Assembly: GCA_022577435.1 (NCBI GenBank)
Contig: JAKOON010000003.1
Span: 1,976,001 to 2,040,000, forward strand
Source of the DNA: Embiotoca jacksoni
Lineage: Eukaryota; Chordata; Actinopteri; Embiotocidae
Reading direction: 5' to 3'
Length of the DNA stretch: 64,000 bases
Shown: piece by piece, positions 25,756 to 39,595 of the stretch
Position numbering within the stretch: position 1 is the first letter of the stretch
Layout of the letters: each line of letters opens with the position of its first letter
Notes under the pieces: model-generated
Told to the model about the DNA's origin: nothing
The model's database searches: none
Seen by the model: the letters and a program-made list of their open reading frames with translations, nothing else
Program-made: the position numbers and the translations under genes

Positions 25756-27504
25756 TCACGACTGGACCATCTTTTTATGGGGATCAAAGACGTAGCGCTT
25801 GAAATGCAGATGGATGCCGACGGGCTGAGACTCGGCTTTGGGCTCCTCTTCGCCTGCCGGTGCCGCTTTGCTGCCGCTCTTCCCTTTCTTCTTGGAGGTG
25901 GAGGACAACAACTGCTTGGTTTCTGGGCGGAGACCCTCTGAAGGAAAGATCAACAGGCCGGAGAGTTAAAAACAAAAACAACAATCAGGACACTTCCTAC
26001 AGATGTGTATTAATCTGAATGTCCCTGTATGTTGTCCTACACTCAGAGGAGGTGAATCTGATGCCTGATGGATCTGTTCCTCCCTGTTCAGTGTTCCTCC
26101 TCATTCAGTGTTCCTCCCTGTTCAGTGTTCCTCCTTATTCAGTGTTCCTCCCTGTTCAGTGTTCCTCCTTATTCAGTGTTCCTCCCTGTTCAGTGTTCCT
26201 CCCTGTTCAGTGTTCCTCCTTATTCAGTGTTCCTCCCTGTTCAGTGTTCCTCCTTATTCAGTGTTCCTCCCTGTTCAGTGTTCCTCCCTGTTCAGTGTTC
26301 CTCCCTGTTCAGTGTTCCTCCCTGTTCAGTGTTCCTCCTTATTCAGTGTTCCTCCCTGTTCAGTGTTCCTCCTTATTCAGTGTTCCTCCCTGTTCAGTGT
26401 TCCTCCCTGTTCAGTGTTCCTCCCTGTTCAGTGTTCCTCCCTGTTCAGTGTTCCTCCCTGTTCAGTGTTCCTCCCTGTTCAGTGTTCCTCCTTGTTCAGT
26501 GTTCCTCCCTGTTCAGTGTTCCTCCCTGTTCAGTGTTCCTCCCTGTTCAGTGTTCCTCCTTATTCAGTGTTCCTCCCTGTTCAGTGTTCCTCCCTGTTCA
26601 GTGTTCCTCCTTATTCAGTGTTCCTCCTCATTCAGTGTTCCTCCCTGTTCAGTGTTCCTCCTTATTCAGTGTTCCTCCCTGTTCAGTGTGTTGACCTCGG
26701 ATCAACTTCATCCTCCTCAAGAAACGTCAGGAAAGCAGGTCTCAGCTGCTGCGTCTGTGTATCTGTTTGGACGTCCCCTCTGTCCCCTCTGTCCCCTCTG
26801 TCTCAGACAATCTAAGCTGAATGCTGAGTTCTTCCCCTCCATCACATTACAACTTCTTGTCTTTCTTTAAGCGTGACTCGAGGGCAGAACTTCGCTGGTC
26901 GTCGTGCGCACATGAAGCCGAGAGCAGTTTGCTGCTTCGCTCGCTGGCTGTCTGACCTCACGTACGGCGGCGCCAGCATTCTTCTTGTTATCGTTATGCC
27001 AGTGTGAGGGTTGTTATGGTTGCAGCGCAGCCAGAAATTTCTCTCCGTTATCTGAGATCAGCTGAAAACGTCCGTTTACCGCCACGAAACACGCTCACAC
27101 ACACCATCGCAAACGATTTGACCTCAAGAGCCGCACGAGGACGGCTGTTTTAAAATGTTTGGCCACAAACGCATTTCTTGGTATTTTTCTGTGCACAACC
27201 AGATAAAAATCTACACTTAAAGGGTAAAATCGAGTAAAGTACATGTGAAGCTTTAGGGGTTATATTTGTGGCCTGAACTAGTCAGACAATGTTTATCAGA
27301 GAGGATCTGAGATTAACACCCAGCGACTCCAAATATGAATAAAACAGGACGTGGATGGACGGAGCGTTTGGTTTTCTTACTGTTTCTGTGAATTAATTCA
27401 GTATTAATGGACTAATGACGAAGTCAGAGACTTCATAGATCTTTAGAGCTCATTAAAAAGCTACAGACTCACAGTAGATGTGTGGTGGCACATAATGATG
27501 ACAG

Positions 27505-27592
<88 letters not shown>

Positions 27593-30500
27593 ACACTGGT
27601 AGAAATGATCAGTAATATTTCATCAGAAGGTCAGTGTGACAGCTGACTCTTGTTCAACCATCTCTGTAAAAGTTTACAGCCTTTTTTCTGATAAAATACA
27701 TTTGAGAAAATTGGTATTTTGTCCTTTTTCATATTTCAGACAAAAAAATTGATAATTGACAAAACACTCGTCAGATTAAAAGATAATAAAAACAATCATT
27801 GCAGCTCCGGAAATAATGAGCAGCTGACATGAACAACAGAAAAAGGAAAGGAACAACATTTCCCATGAATGAATGAAAATATTCATTCTTTTATATCATT
27901 TTATGTGTGTGTCTTTAAAATACCAGCAAAAAAAACCCATGACTGATTGAAGTGAAAAATCACAAGTGGGAACAAGAGGTATGAAGTGTGGTCCTATAAT
28001 AAATATCAGGATGTTTCTGCAACCTCGGTATCATTGTTTATACGACGAAACACTGAAACATACTTTATATCGTACAACTGCTATAAAAACAACTGTTACT
28101 AGTTTTAAATGTCAACGTAAAACCAACCGCTTGCCTTCATATATCCAGTAACAACAACATATTACTGAAAAGCCTCCGTGTCTCCGTGCAACGAACATCA
28201 GAGGGTTCAAAATCAAACTCTGACTTCCACTGACTAAAAATCTCCACTGAAACTCAACGGCCTCTAATGAAGAGAAAAACACATTATTTTATTCCCATCA
28301 ATTGACAAGTACAAAACGTTTGGCTGCTTAAAGCTGCTGAACACTTCTGATGACACACAGGTGGACGAGTGCTCGTAGAAACACGCCGAGCCTTCTGCAA
28401 AAAACCTGCAACGGAAAATATTCGTATAAATGTGAACGATACGAAGCCAGCATGCCTCTCTCCCGTATTTAATAGATCTACAGTAGTTTTACAAACTTTA
28501 CTTTTTTATCAGCCAGTCTTTGAAGTGTTCATTTTGTATTTAAAGCTCCTCAAATCTACATTTTCCTGCACGTTTGCCTTCCTAAGCAGCGAGGAGAAAA
28601 GACGTCTCTACTGACGTGTTGAAGAACAGAAAGAGGAAACGTGAAATAACACCATTAAAAAAGCATGACAACTTTATACCAACACAAGTCCTGTATTACT
28701 CATCATATGTGAAAATAGATGTTACGAAGCACCTTCAGTTTTTATATCCAGTCAGAATAAAACAACCTCATGTACAAAGTGCCATAAAGAAACCTTTTAG
28801 ACTAAAGATGTCCGCCCGGATCCACGGTGAGCGATCACGACACTCGCGCCTGAGGATGTGTGTCAGAATATGAGTGAAGCAGCCGAGAGGATGTAGGTGA
28901 GGTTCTCTTTCTAAATGTTTGTGTTTTCTCGTCCCTCCCGGTGCCGAGTCGTGGCTTTTGAGCAACAGAAGGTAAAATAAACAGCGATCAGACTTCCCCC
29001 GGAACTCAGGCGATCCCGGAGGAATCCTGGGAATGTGGAGCCCGCCGCTCTGACCACATCCTGAAAACTGTCGGCCGAGCCCCAAAGACTCAAAGAGGGG
29101 CGGGGGGGGGGGGGGGGGGGGGGGGGTTCTCTTCAGCTCAGGTCCAAATAACACCACAATAAATTTATGTCCAACTCGCACTGCTAAAGTAATAACCTGA
29201 GATTCAGTTTCCTCAGCGGAGACCACGACTTCATCCGCTGTTGTCTACTGAACTGAACCATTGTGGATCATTATATTATTTATATAGAAGTGTTTTGGTT
29301 TTGCTTTTTACAAGTGAATTTTTGATTTGGCACTATATGATAAAAAGGAATTGAATTGAACTGAATTATCTGCATTGACCCAACAGGTCTTTTTGTCAAA
29401 GTATTTGATTTTTGTTGTATTTTTATCTTGTGGTGAACTTGTTTCTGTGCTTACTTTCTTACCAGGAGCGTCGCGTAAAAAAATATCTAAATGAACTAAA
29501 AAATAAAACCCGGTTGCAGGTTGAGGTCGTCACAGAGCGCCGGGCGTTTACGGTCTCGGTAGTTTTGTTACTGAGGTGAAGGATCTCTGAAAGAAACTTC
29601 AGATCAGTAAATTCTCACCTTGTATGCGGATCTTGAACTTCCCGCTCTGACCGAACCCGCCCTCGATGACGCCGGTCTCGCCCGTCGACAGCGTGACCTT
29701 TAACCCCACGAAGAGCTGCAGGTTGGTCTCCTTCTTGAAGAGGCTGCGGCCGATCACGCTGCAATCATCGGTTACCTGGGCAACGGGAGGAAGAAGGAAG
29801 GAGCTTCATGAGCTGCGATGGACGACACAAGAAAAGCACAAAACGCCACCAACTTCATGAGCGGTGCTTTCTGACGAGCGGGCGAGTGTGTGATCTGATT
29901 ACGAGCGTAGAAGGTGCGGATGACTCGGAGCTCTCTCCCATGATTTCACTCCGGAGAAGAAGAGCTGGTCTTTTGTGCTCCGTTGTTCCAGGCTCGCCGC
30001 CTGAATGTCTCCCCACTCCGTTGCATCGTCCTGCATATTTGATGGTATATTTGTTTGTATTTCTTGCTTATCATCCAACGCTAACCTGATCTAACCCGCT
30101 ACTAATCTGATAAGAGGAGGGCACCGCTCTGTCTCCGACTCGCCCTCGTCACCAGCTCCTCTCCCTCTCCCTCATTCATTCTTGAACGTTTGACCCTGGT
30201 GGCCCTCCAGCGTGACTGATGTGCTGATAAAAAAAAATTAAAAAAATACCCCCCAAAAAACCGGAGTTCCTGGGCATGTCCGACAGACAGAATTGTGACT
30301 GAACGAGGCCGTCATATCTCAACAATGCCAGAAATGTGTTCTTCTACAAACGGGAATTCTTTGGTCTCGAAACATCGTTCTCGGAGACGGACGGGCGACG
30401 AATGTAACGTCACATGACCACCGTCTGACCTCGAGCGCACGCACACGGCGCTCCACGCGGAGTCAGGGAGGGGAGCTGTCGACAGCCTGAGGTGCTGCAG

Positions 30501-33500
30501 CAGGAAACCGGTGCACACACCCGACCCCTGACCTCCGTCTGACCCTGCCAGGAGGGTGTGAAACTGAACTGTAACCACACAGAGAGACAAGAATCATCAT
30601 CATCAGCGCTGCGAGAGGGCACACGCTGAAGAACTTCTTAAAGAGCTGTCAAATCCACAGGGAAGTCAATTAGAAAACAGCAGATAAGATTTAGGACAGA
30701 GCGCAGCAGCAATCACAAGAGGGAGGAAGAGGACGGGAGAGGAAGATGCTGAGAGAGGCGGGAGGAGAGTCATGTGGGTAGTATTCTTGTGGCACTCAGG
30801 TGTGTCCAAACAGCGCCAGCCTCTGACAGCTAGACGGGCCGGGTGGCGTCAGACGGCCACCCACGCACGCCTGCGCCGCAGCACATGCTAAGGCATGCGT
30901 ACCCAGCCGTGCCGCCGCTCACCCAGCGCTGTGCAGGCACGCTTGTTTGTGTGTACGTGTGTGTTTGTGAATATACAATAGGGGCTCTGTCTGAGAGGCA
31001 CGCTCCACCGCCACCAGCAATGACAAGCATCCCCAGAGAACAAGGTGAGGGAGAGGACAGAGCGGCCCGGGCAGGTCCAGAACCGGAGCGAGTCGGACTC
31101 ACCCGCTCCACCTGTCCCTCCTTCTGTTTGGTCTTGTAGATGCGCAGACGAGGCAGGCTGCTCTCAGCGTAGCTTTTATCTTCAAACCCGTGGAGCAGGC
31201 GGCCCTGGAAGGCCAGGCGACACGCGTTGGCGTGGATGTCCGTGTCCAGCTTGGAGCCAATCACCAGACAGAGTGAGGGACACGTGACCGGCCGCTCAAA
31301 CTCCAGTAAGGCCCACTGCTCCGGGTCGGGCCCCGAGGTCCCGTCTCCCCGGCCGGCCACGTACTCCTCCTGGTGGAGGTACTCCCTGTCGAAGGTGAAG
31401 GGCGTCTCCAGCGAGCGGGACTCCGCCGGAGGAGCGTCGGTCTCCGAGGCTCCCGCCGGCGGCAGGCCGAAGAAGGTCACCCGCGCCATGACGGTCTCGT
31501 GGCCCACCGTGACGTGGAACTTGGCGCGGGTGGCGAGGGAGCCCTTGAAGTATCCGATCTTCCTGACGGAGATGACGGAGGCGAAGAGGGTGCGCAGGGA
31601 GCCCGGCGTGCACACCACACCTCGCTCCAACAGTTTGGGGTCGAACTGGGTCACGCACACGCCGACACGGTCCCCCTGCAGGGCCCCGGACACCGGCCTC
31701 CGGAACATCTGCACCGACTTTATCTTCTTGGTCACCTGATGACGCAAATACAATAAATAACACGGTTAACAACACATTTATACACAAACAACACCGATTT
31801 CTAACAGAACACATTAACAGGCTGAAAGATAAACAATTTAGAAACAAGGAAAAGTACATTATTACACATTTTTATAATGTTATTATGTCGTAAGGACTTT
31901 ACTATGAGATGACTTGTGTTGTGAGGAAGCTCCGTAGAAATGAAACTGAAATAAATTAAAGAACTTTTCAATCATTTCTTCAGGTCCAAGTTGGATATTA
32001 CAATTAAAATCTGGAAAATAAACACGGACGACAGCAAACGACTAAATACAAAATAAATATCAATTATTATCTCCACAGTACAGGGATATTTATAACATAT
32101 TTTAAATACACTATAAATGTTTTTTTGTTTACAAAACATGCATTTTAGGCTGCGTCTCTCTTTGTAAGATATCGCAGATATATTTCAAAATACAGCTTTT
32201 GCCCGTTACAAAGACAGGTGATGATTTTATTTGTTTAGAAAAAGGTAAATGAAGAGGTTGAAAACAGATTAAAGTGATGTAAACGCTGATAAACCCAGAT
32301 TATTTTGTTTTCTTAAACTACGCATCATGACAGGTGTCGTCTATCATCCATCTGACCGACTATCTGCTGCATGTGGCCCGGCTGGCTCGACTTGTTTTCC
32401 TCGTCTGTCTCAGGTCTGGAACAAGAGACCGTCAGTTCAGCCGTTTGCTGCCACCAAGAGGTAACCATGACAACTTCACACAGACCTGCAGAGCCCGGCT
32501 GAAAGTTTTGCATCTGGTCTAAATTACTAGACACCCCCCCCCCCCTCCCCCGTCCTCCCCTCGCACTAAACGGACACATCCTCTGAGCCCGGCCGTCCAT
32601 CCGTCCCTCCGTCTGCCCACAGCCAGCTCAACTCCTGAACTTCCGCACGGCACGTTTCCATCAATGAGACTCGCATGTAAAATATCAAGAGATTCATGAA
32701 TTCGTGCCCACGTCCTCTCCCTGGAACGAACCTTCAGCGCTGGGATCTCCACCGTGTCGTTAACGGCCAGCGACCCCTGCAGGATGGTGCCGGTCATGAC
32801 GGTTCCCTGGCCGCGGATGGAGAAGCAGTGGTCCACGGCCATCAGGAGGTTTCCTCCGGGGTCCCTCCGAGGGAGGTACGTCTGTGTCTTCAACAGCTGA
32901 GCGGAGAAAATGAAGACACAAATATTCTCTATGTTAAAAAGACACAGTAAGTTCTGTCATGACATTATAAGGGCTCCTGTGTGGCTCTTAAAGCACACAA
33001 TAATGCATTCAAGCATGAATTTGATCCATATCTAGTCTTCATAAACACCCTCTCTGTCGTTAGAGCTGAGTTTGACCACTAAACCCAATATCATCTCAGA
33101 GCAGTAAATATATAAATAGAAAATGTCGGACGATGTCGTGACCTTGTGATTTAATTTATGTGTTTATTACACACATCAGACAGCGCTGACAATAACACAC
33201 TTAATATGTTGGTCACAGTTATCTAAAAAATAAATTCAAAGGGATCCTAAAAAAATATATTCGTGTTTGTTATGTAAGAAACTTTTATGCTCTTTTTTGT
33301 CTGGACCCCAACAGTGATTCCAGCCCTATAAAAACAGCTGAGCGATGAGGTCACATGACTGATGGGAAGGACGCTCTGCCTGTGATTGGCTTGTCATATT
33401 GTGGGAGTGTTGAGGTTCGAGTTGGAATTAGAGGTTAGCGGTCCCTCCGGGATTTCACTCAGTTTTTTTTGTGATTTGTTGGGATCAAAGATGTTTGATT

Positions 33501-36500
33501 TTGCGGTGGATTTTCTCAAAACTTTAGATGTAATTTGGGGAGTTTTTGTGGTAAAATTGCAGGAATTAGCAAAAATAGCAAGTTAATTTTTGTTAATGAA
33601 GTGAGTTTTGTTTAAAAAGGTGACTTTATGCTGTAATACTTTTAACGGAGCTTCTGTTGCAGAAAAACATCAAATAAAATTTCAAATATAGAGCCCTTAT
33701 TTCAAATCACAAGCGCTTGCGCATCTCATACACAGTCCAGCTATATAATTAGTTTTCTCCTAGTCCAGTTAATATTAATAATGGTAACACAGTCATGGTG
33801 CAGACAAGAGTTCACAATATTTACTTACATTTGCTTCAATTTCTTTAAAAACTAATTTGAATCATTACACGTCAGAAGATAAATCAAATATAAGAAATCC
33901 CTTCCTTCATATTTTACCACTATATGAACAATATCAACTGACTCTCTGCACTCGTTCATAAATGAAAACTTCTGCAGTGTTTTGAGCTTCATTAGGAACA
34001 ATAGTGGGGGACTTTACCTGGATTAACTGCGGCGCCCCCTGTGGCTCCTCCGTGTCAGGGGCCTCCGGACCCCCAGGCTTCGCTGCCACAGCAATCACGG
34101 GACATTCCTTAAATCTGAGCACCAGAAAAACAGTCAGAACGACTTCATGCTTTGTTGCTGAAGTGTTGATTTAAGTCACCTCAACTAAAAAAACTTTAAA
34201 ATGAAAAAAAGCTGAGGCTGATTACTGAATACAGAGATGGAGACAGAAAGGAGGGAGGTGGACAAGAGACGTAAACTTGAGCTACTGGAGGTACGAAGTC
34301 ACTTATTAATCTAATTATTAGTAAGAACTGCAGACCTGGTGCTCTCCAGTGTTTTGTGGAGTCTCTTGGTCATTTTCTCGATGGCACTTTGTCTCTTGTT
34401 GGGCGGCAGCAGGTCGATCTTATTCAGGACGACGACCATGCGCTGGCAGGTGAGCTCTCCGATCAGCAGACACTCTGCGGTCTGAGTCTGCACCCCCTTC
34501 ACCACGTCCACCACCAGCATCATCAGGTCGATGATCTGGGCGCCTGGACGCACAACGGAGGGGGAAGAGAAGCAGCTGAAACATTTCTGTTTTATTTAAA
34601 AAGGATGTTTATCTATGAGAAGATGTATAAAAAAAACAAAAACAATCAAGAGTGGAGAGTTCGAAGCCGACAACAATACGTCCCAAAATAACAGCAGAAC
34701 AAGAGGAGGAATTAAGGAAGGGTGCACCGACGCAGTAAAAAGGCTGCAGGGTTGAAACCGGAGCCGCAGCTCACTTGGTTGTCTTTTCCTTTTCCTGACT
34801 TTGGCAGTCTCTCTTTCCTGTGCTCGCCTCTTCTCTCTCCTTCGTGTTGGCTCCCTCTCTTTCCTGTGCTCGCCCCACTTGGGACCGGAGGGGAAGTTTG
34901 ATACGCACCCCCGATCCACACACTTCTCCTCTTCCTCCCTTTAATCTACATCATGTGCCACCACCGGTCCCTCGCAGGTTTAATTTGCCGTGTTGGTGAC
35001 ACGACACAGAAGCTTTCGGGAACAACCACATCTGTTTGTATTAAGCTTGTGTTTAGAAAGCAGCTGTTCCAGATAGTCCTGGTTATTATGATTTCATTCT
35101 GGACTGCAGCACCACATCAGTTGTTTTCCTAAAACTTCCAAGACAACATGTTGCCCTCAACAAGGCTTTTTTTTGCAGAGAGACGGCGCCCCCTACTGGA
35201 TAAATCCAATGTGAGTTCAATCACAGTGAGGATGTTTTGATAGAAGAGTTGGACTGGCTGTTACTGCAGCATTAAGACAGTTAAGACAATAATACTTGCA
35301 GTATATTCTCTTTTAATATTTCATAATATACACCAACATCGAGCAGTATCAGTGTTTGTTATAATTTAAGCATTACGCAGATTTTGTTTTGCGGCTTTTA
35401 AGTCAAATTTACTTGTTCAGAGATAAAACTTGAACTGATGTCAGGCTAAATTATTATTTCTTTGTCTCTGCAACCTCCATAAAGCAGCTAGAAACACCCT
35501 CAGATTAAAAGTCAGATGATATCGTGACAGAGTTTAATTAATTTCCAGTTTATAGCTATTTTAAATTTAGATGATGCTGCCTGGAAACCATGTAAAGACC
35601 ACATACGTTTGGTTTTATGGGTTGTTTCACACTAATTGATCACATGTGTCAATCAGATTTATGTAGTGAATGTTTGTTTTATACAGTTGTGAATATTTTA
35701 AAGTCTCTATCCTGGGTTCAGTTAAACTCTGCAAAACTCATCCCTGGTTATTAAATTACACATTTAGACGGGGGTTTTTTTTTTCCAAGAAAAAAACAAC
35801 TGTTAATGCCTTAAAGTGGCTGAGACACCTTTGCAATCAGTCTCTATTTGCAGATGTATATAAATCGTCACGGTCTCTATCTCTACTAAACCCTCCACAC
35901 GGCAGCTCGATCACTTCATAAGCTCCTTCGGTTTGTGACATGTGAAGTTGAACCCAGGTCTTATCTGAACCGTCATTAGTGGGGATTTGGGTTGAACACT
36001 GATGAAATAACCCCCATCTGACTTCGGTCATCGATTTGAAAGAGACAAACACTGAGACACAGAACAGACTCGAGCTGCTGTTAATGGTATGAGGCGGCCA
36101 GTGAAGGAGGTTTTGGTTTTTTATCCAGTGCATTATCAGGTGTATCTGGCAAAAACAAATGAGTCTAGACAAGAGCCGGCAATAAAACAGCTGAGATATC
36201 TGAACAGACAGTAGGATGGTGGGGGCCCTATAGCAACAGCTATACAGAAATAATGTTATTTATAAAGCTTTAGACAGACATATAAAGCGCTTAGCAGCAC
36301 AACCAACCGGTAAACCGGTGAAATGAATTGGTGTGGTAAAGGTATGAATCACGACTGTCTTCTTTGCCTCATACAAGCCTCGTTATGGACGGTGGGTCTG
36401 AACTCACCTCCGATGATGGTCCGGATCAGAGAGGCGTGTCCGGGACAATCCACCAGGGTGAACTGGAGGCTGTCGTACGGCTGCTCCGCTCCGCCGGCCC

Positions 36501-36711
36501 GCAGGTGGTCCGGGAGGTCCACGGTGAAGGAGGAGAAGCCCAGGTCCAGCGTGATGCCTCTCTCCCGGGACTGCGGGTTCTTGTCGAAGGCGGCCGTGGA
36601 CGCGGTGCTGCTCAGCGCCCGGGCCAGCGACGTCTTCCCGCTGTCGACGTGTCCGAGGACCCCGACGTTAAAGTTTAACGTTTTAGTTCGGCTGTCAGCA
36701 GACTCCGACAT
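25756..36711 (-). CDS. eefsec: Selenocysteine-specific elongation factor EEFSEC, 7 coding exons, 581 aa
   Basis: GTPase that carries Sec-tRNA to the ribosome at UGA codons of selenoprotein mRNAs, working with SECISBP2 and the SECIS element. Coding exons in transcript order: 36408-36711, 34336-34543, 34018-34114, 32732-32896, 31103-31735, 29619-29775, 25756-25937. They sum to 1746 nt with consistent phases and GT/AG junctions. Visible motifs: P-loop GHVDSGKT (residues 20-27), switch region with RERGITLDLGF, DCPGH (88-92), NKID (142-145). Domain 2 has DHCFSIRGQGTVMTGTIL. The long fifth exon covers domain 3 and the start of the SECIS-specific domain IV. The C-terminus is basic and ends in FKRYVFDPHKKMVQS, as in vertebrate eEFSec (human 596 aa). 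The start chosen is MSESADS; an in-frame ATG 7 codons upstream (36730-36732) is an alternative. Introns carry a 17-bp minisatellite, a GT repeat, L2 LINE tails and a family A fragment. Confidence 0.97.
26075..26692. repeat. 17-bp minisatellite in EEFSEC intron 6
   Basis: About 36 copies of TTCAGTGTTCCTCCCTG, with CTTATT and CTCATT variants. Because 17 is not a multiple of 3 and no frame of the unit has a stop, all three plus frames stay open over 200 codons with a 17-residue repeat. Confidence 0.98.
27508..27590. repeat. (GT)n microsatellite in EEFSEC intron 6
   Basis: About 41 units. Confidence 0.96.
29102..29126. repeat. G25 homopolymer in EEFSEC intron 6
   Basis: Uninterrupted G run on the plus strand. 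Confidence 0.95.
29275..29372 (+). mobile_element. L2-type LINE 3' tail in EEFSEC intron 6
   Basis: Contains GATTTGGCACTATATGATAA followed by AAAGGAATTGAATTGAACTG. Confidence 0.6.
31888..31965 (+). mobile_element. Possible L2-type LINE 3' tail in EEFSEC intron 4
   Basis: ACTTGTGTTGTG...TAGAAATGAAACTGAAATAAATT resembles the tail at 20265-20360. Confidence 0.45.
33440..33690 (+). repeat. Dispersed repeat family A, copy in EEFSEC intron 3
   Basis: Starts GTCCCTCCGGGATTTCACTC, then TTTTGCGGTGGATTTTCTCA, and ends near GGAGCTTCTGTTGCAG. Confidence 0.8.
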
Positions 36712-37367
36712 TTTGTCAACTGTTTTGTTCAATGTTTTGACTTTACTCTGAGCTGGACCTTGAACTCGGCAGACTCAGTCAAACTTTCCCGTCGCTGACG
36801 GTCAAACCGAAATTCTTCAGTTTGCTCTAAAGTGGACTTTGCATGACGATAGTTGAGGTGAACGTCTTCCTCGGTGTCCGCTGGGCAACATCCGCTGGGC
36901 AACGTGCTTCATGCGGAACGTTTTAGCAGCTAACAAAAATAAAAAAGACTGAAACCTGTCCTCCATTATGGCGCTTTAATTACAACATAGCTGTAAAATA
37001 TCAATGGAAAACCTTTTTATTTTTTGCACTGCGTTTATCTCACGCTTTTTACGCACATTAACACGTTTCTAGCTGTTTCTACTACGACAGAATTACTGAA
37101 ACACAACTGGAAGCTCAGAAAGGCGGTTTGTATGATTGACACAACTTCAGCCAATGAATGTTTGATATGCTTTGACAAGGCCCAATGGCATTTACTGGGT
37201 AGTCCAAAATGGGCGGTGCTTATGGGTATCACTTCCGCTTATGTTCCCTAGTAACCCACATGGAAACCGATTTTCTTGTGTTTTGAGTTTCGGCGCCGGT
37301 TGAGGCGGTAAGGACACAGATCAGAGGTTCAGTGTTGGTCTCGAGCGCGTCTTGCAAGTCTTTATAT

Positions 37368-37407
<40 letters not shown>

Positions 37408-37414
37408 TACAGCT
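36712..37414. promoter_or_regulatory. Divergent EEFSEC/RUVBL1 spacer, probable bidirectional promoter
   Basis: The two start codons lie 703 bp apart on opposite strands, the usual arrangement for a shared housekeeping promoter. Visible elements: a tandem 14-bp doublet TCCGCTGGGCAAC at 36877-36903, CCAAT motifs near 37149 and 37180, a GC-box-like GGGCGG near 37211, an ETS-like CACTTCCGC near 37230, and a (TA)n run at 37373-37405. No TATA box is placed convincingly for either gene. Transcription start sites cannot be fixed from sequence alone. Confidence 0.6.
37373..37405. repeat. (AT)n microsatellite just upstream of the RUVBL1 start codon
   Basis: About 16 AT units end 9 bp before the RUVBL1 ATG. 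If the transcript begins upstream without splicing here, the run lies in the 5' UTR. Confidence 0.9.
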
Positions 37415-39518
37415 ATGAAAATCGAGGAGGTAAAAAGCACCACGAAAACCCAGAGGATCGCTTCTCACAGTCATGTTAAGGGACTCGGGCTGGACGAGGC
37501 CGGGAACGCCAAACAGTCAGCATGCGGACTGGTCGGCCAGGAAGCTGCCAGAGAGGTGATGTTCACGGGCCACTGCACACATGTCGTTTTAGTGTTTTTG
37601 TTTTGTTTCGAGGAATGAATCGAAGCTGGAGGTTTCCGTCCGAGGAGGGTTTGGCTCTTTGTAGAGAGCTAACTCTGAAGCTAACTCCGTTAGCACCGCG
37701 GCTCGCTGTTTCAGGGAAAGTTCACCAGACTGAACTTATTCAAATATGAAGATATTGTACTTTCTCAATGGAAACTAAAGACGTAGAATTAATTAGGATA
37801 AAACATCCCGAACAAAACAAATATTTCATCTCTGGAGCTGCAACTGTTAATCGATAAATTGATCGACAGTATATCAATCGGCACCTATTCTGATAACTGA
37901 TTCATCGTTTTGAATCATTTCCTCCGTGATAATAAACTGAACATCTGGTTGTGGATAAAACAAGACACTTCAGGCTGCACTTGGACAAACTGTGAAAGAC
38001 TTTTTTTTTTTTTTTTTTTTAAAGATGAACTGATTAAGAAAGTAATCAACACATTAATCAGTAGTTTAAATCATTGTTACCCATAATTCATTTTTTAATG
38101 AGGGTGACTCAGGACCAGCCTCTAACCAGCATCAACTTTGATGTCTAAAGTTGCAGGTGCACCCTTTTAAAAACTGCTAAATATTTTAAACAGAAGGGAA
38201 TTGATTTTGAAATGTGCATGCAATGTAATGACCCATTATCAAAGAGGCCAGCGGTTGAAACATGTTTTGGGGAGCTCTGCAGGAGCTACTGACACGGTTT
38301 GATTTCCAGAAGTGAAAATATAAACCTGATAGAAAAAGAAAAGAAAAAGCTTCGTTGGCTCTGATTTAAATTGAAATATAAATGGTGTTGTCACATTAAA
38401 AAGTCGTCCAACATACTAACTCCTCCCTCTTGTTGACATTTTACCTTTGAACTTCATAACAGTGTAACTTCTCCCTCTCCAGGCGTGTGGCATCATCGTT
38501 GAGCTGATCCGCTCCAAGAAGATGTCAGGAAGAGCGGTTTTACTGGCAGGTCCACCAGGAACAGGAAAGGTAAGAGTTCAGTCGTGAAGCTTACTTTAAC
38601 GTGGCCTCTGTTGCTGCAGCAGATCGTCAGTGTCGTCGTTTCCTCTCCCCGACCTTCAGACCGCCCTCGCCTTGGCTGTCGCTCAGGAGCTGGGAAACAA
38701 GGTGCCGTTCTGCCCGATGGTCGGCAGCGAGGTCTACTCGTCCGAGATCAAAAAAACAGAAGTACTGATGGAGAATTTCAGGAGGGCCATCGGTGAGTGT
38801 CTCAGATATATTTAATCACAGCGCATATTTAAATTCATATCTCCCAACAATTCAAACACAATGTAAACTCATAAAACGTAATTCCGTGTTTTTGAGAATT
38901 GATACGGTATCACAAAACATATCGCAATACTCAAGTGAATTGATATTTATATATTTAGTCCTTAATGCCCGGCAGCCTTCAGGCTTCTTTTACAGCCCTG
39001 ATGCTGGTAGGGGCGAGTTGATCTGAGCTTTAAACAGCTCGTGAGATGCAGTGGAAAACCAACTTTCTCAGACTTTTCTTATTTTGTTGTAAAAGGACAT
39101 AATGTTGTCGACGGTGTCTTAGTGAACGGCTCGTTGTCCGACTCACACGGTACTCACGAGCTGAAAGGAAGGAGGAGGAAGTGGAGCTCAGGTAGTCATC
39201 AGCACATTCGCTCCACCCCTTCAACAGGATCTGGGGGGAGGGAGGGGTGTGTGTGTGGGGGGGGGGGGGGGGGGGTGTCATCTGAGGGTTGTCATCACCG
39301 TGTCAATAACGACCATGTGACGGACAGTCTGAGCAGGTCTCTGTGACCCTCAGCACGGAGGATCAGGCACCTGTGTGCTGCTCGTAGTGAAGGACACACA
39401 CACACACACACACACACACACCACATCCCATAATAAAATCCATCATTCAGTTAGTTTGAAGGATGTGGCGGCTGAGCTGAAACAGGAATATAAAGACCCG
39501 ATTGAGCTCTCACTCATC

Positions 39519-39595
<77 letters not shown>

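Noticed and set aside
26019..26870. Long repeat-rich open frames (up to 283 codons)
   Set aside because: They arise only from the 17-bp minisatellite, occur in all three frames, and lie in an EEFSEC intron on the other strand.
31227..31739. Plus-strand frame of 170 codons
   Set aside because: It is antisense to the GC-rich EEFSEC exon 5, which is clearly coding on the minus strand.
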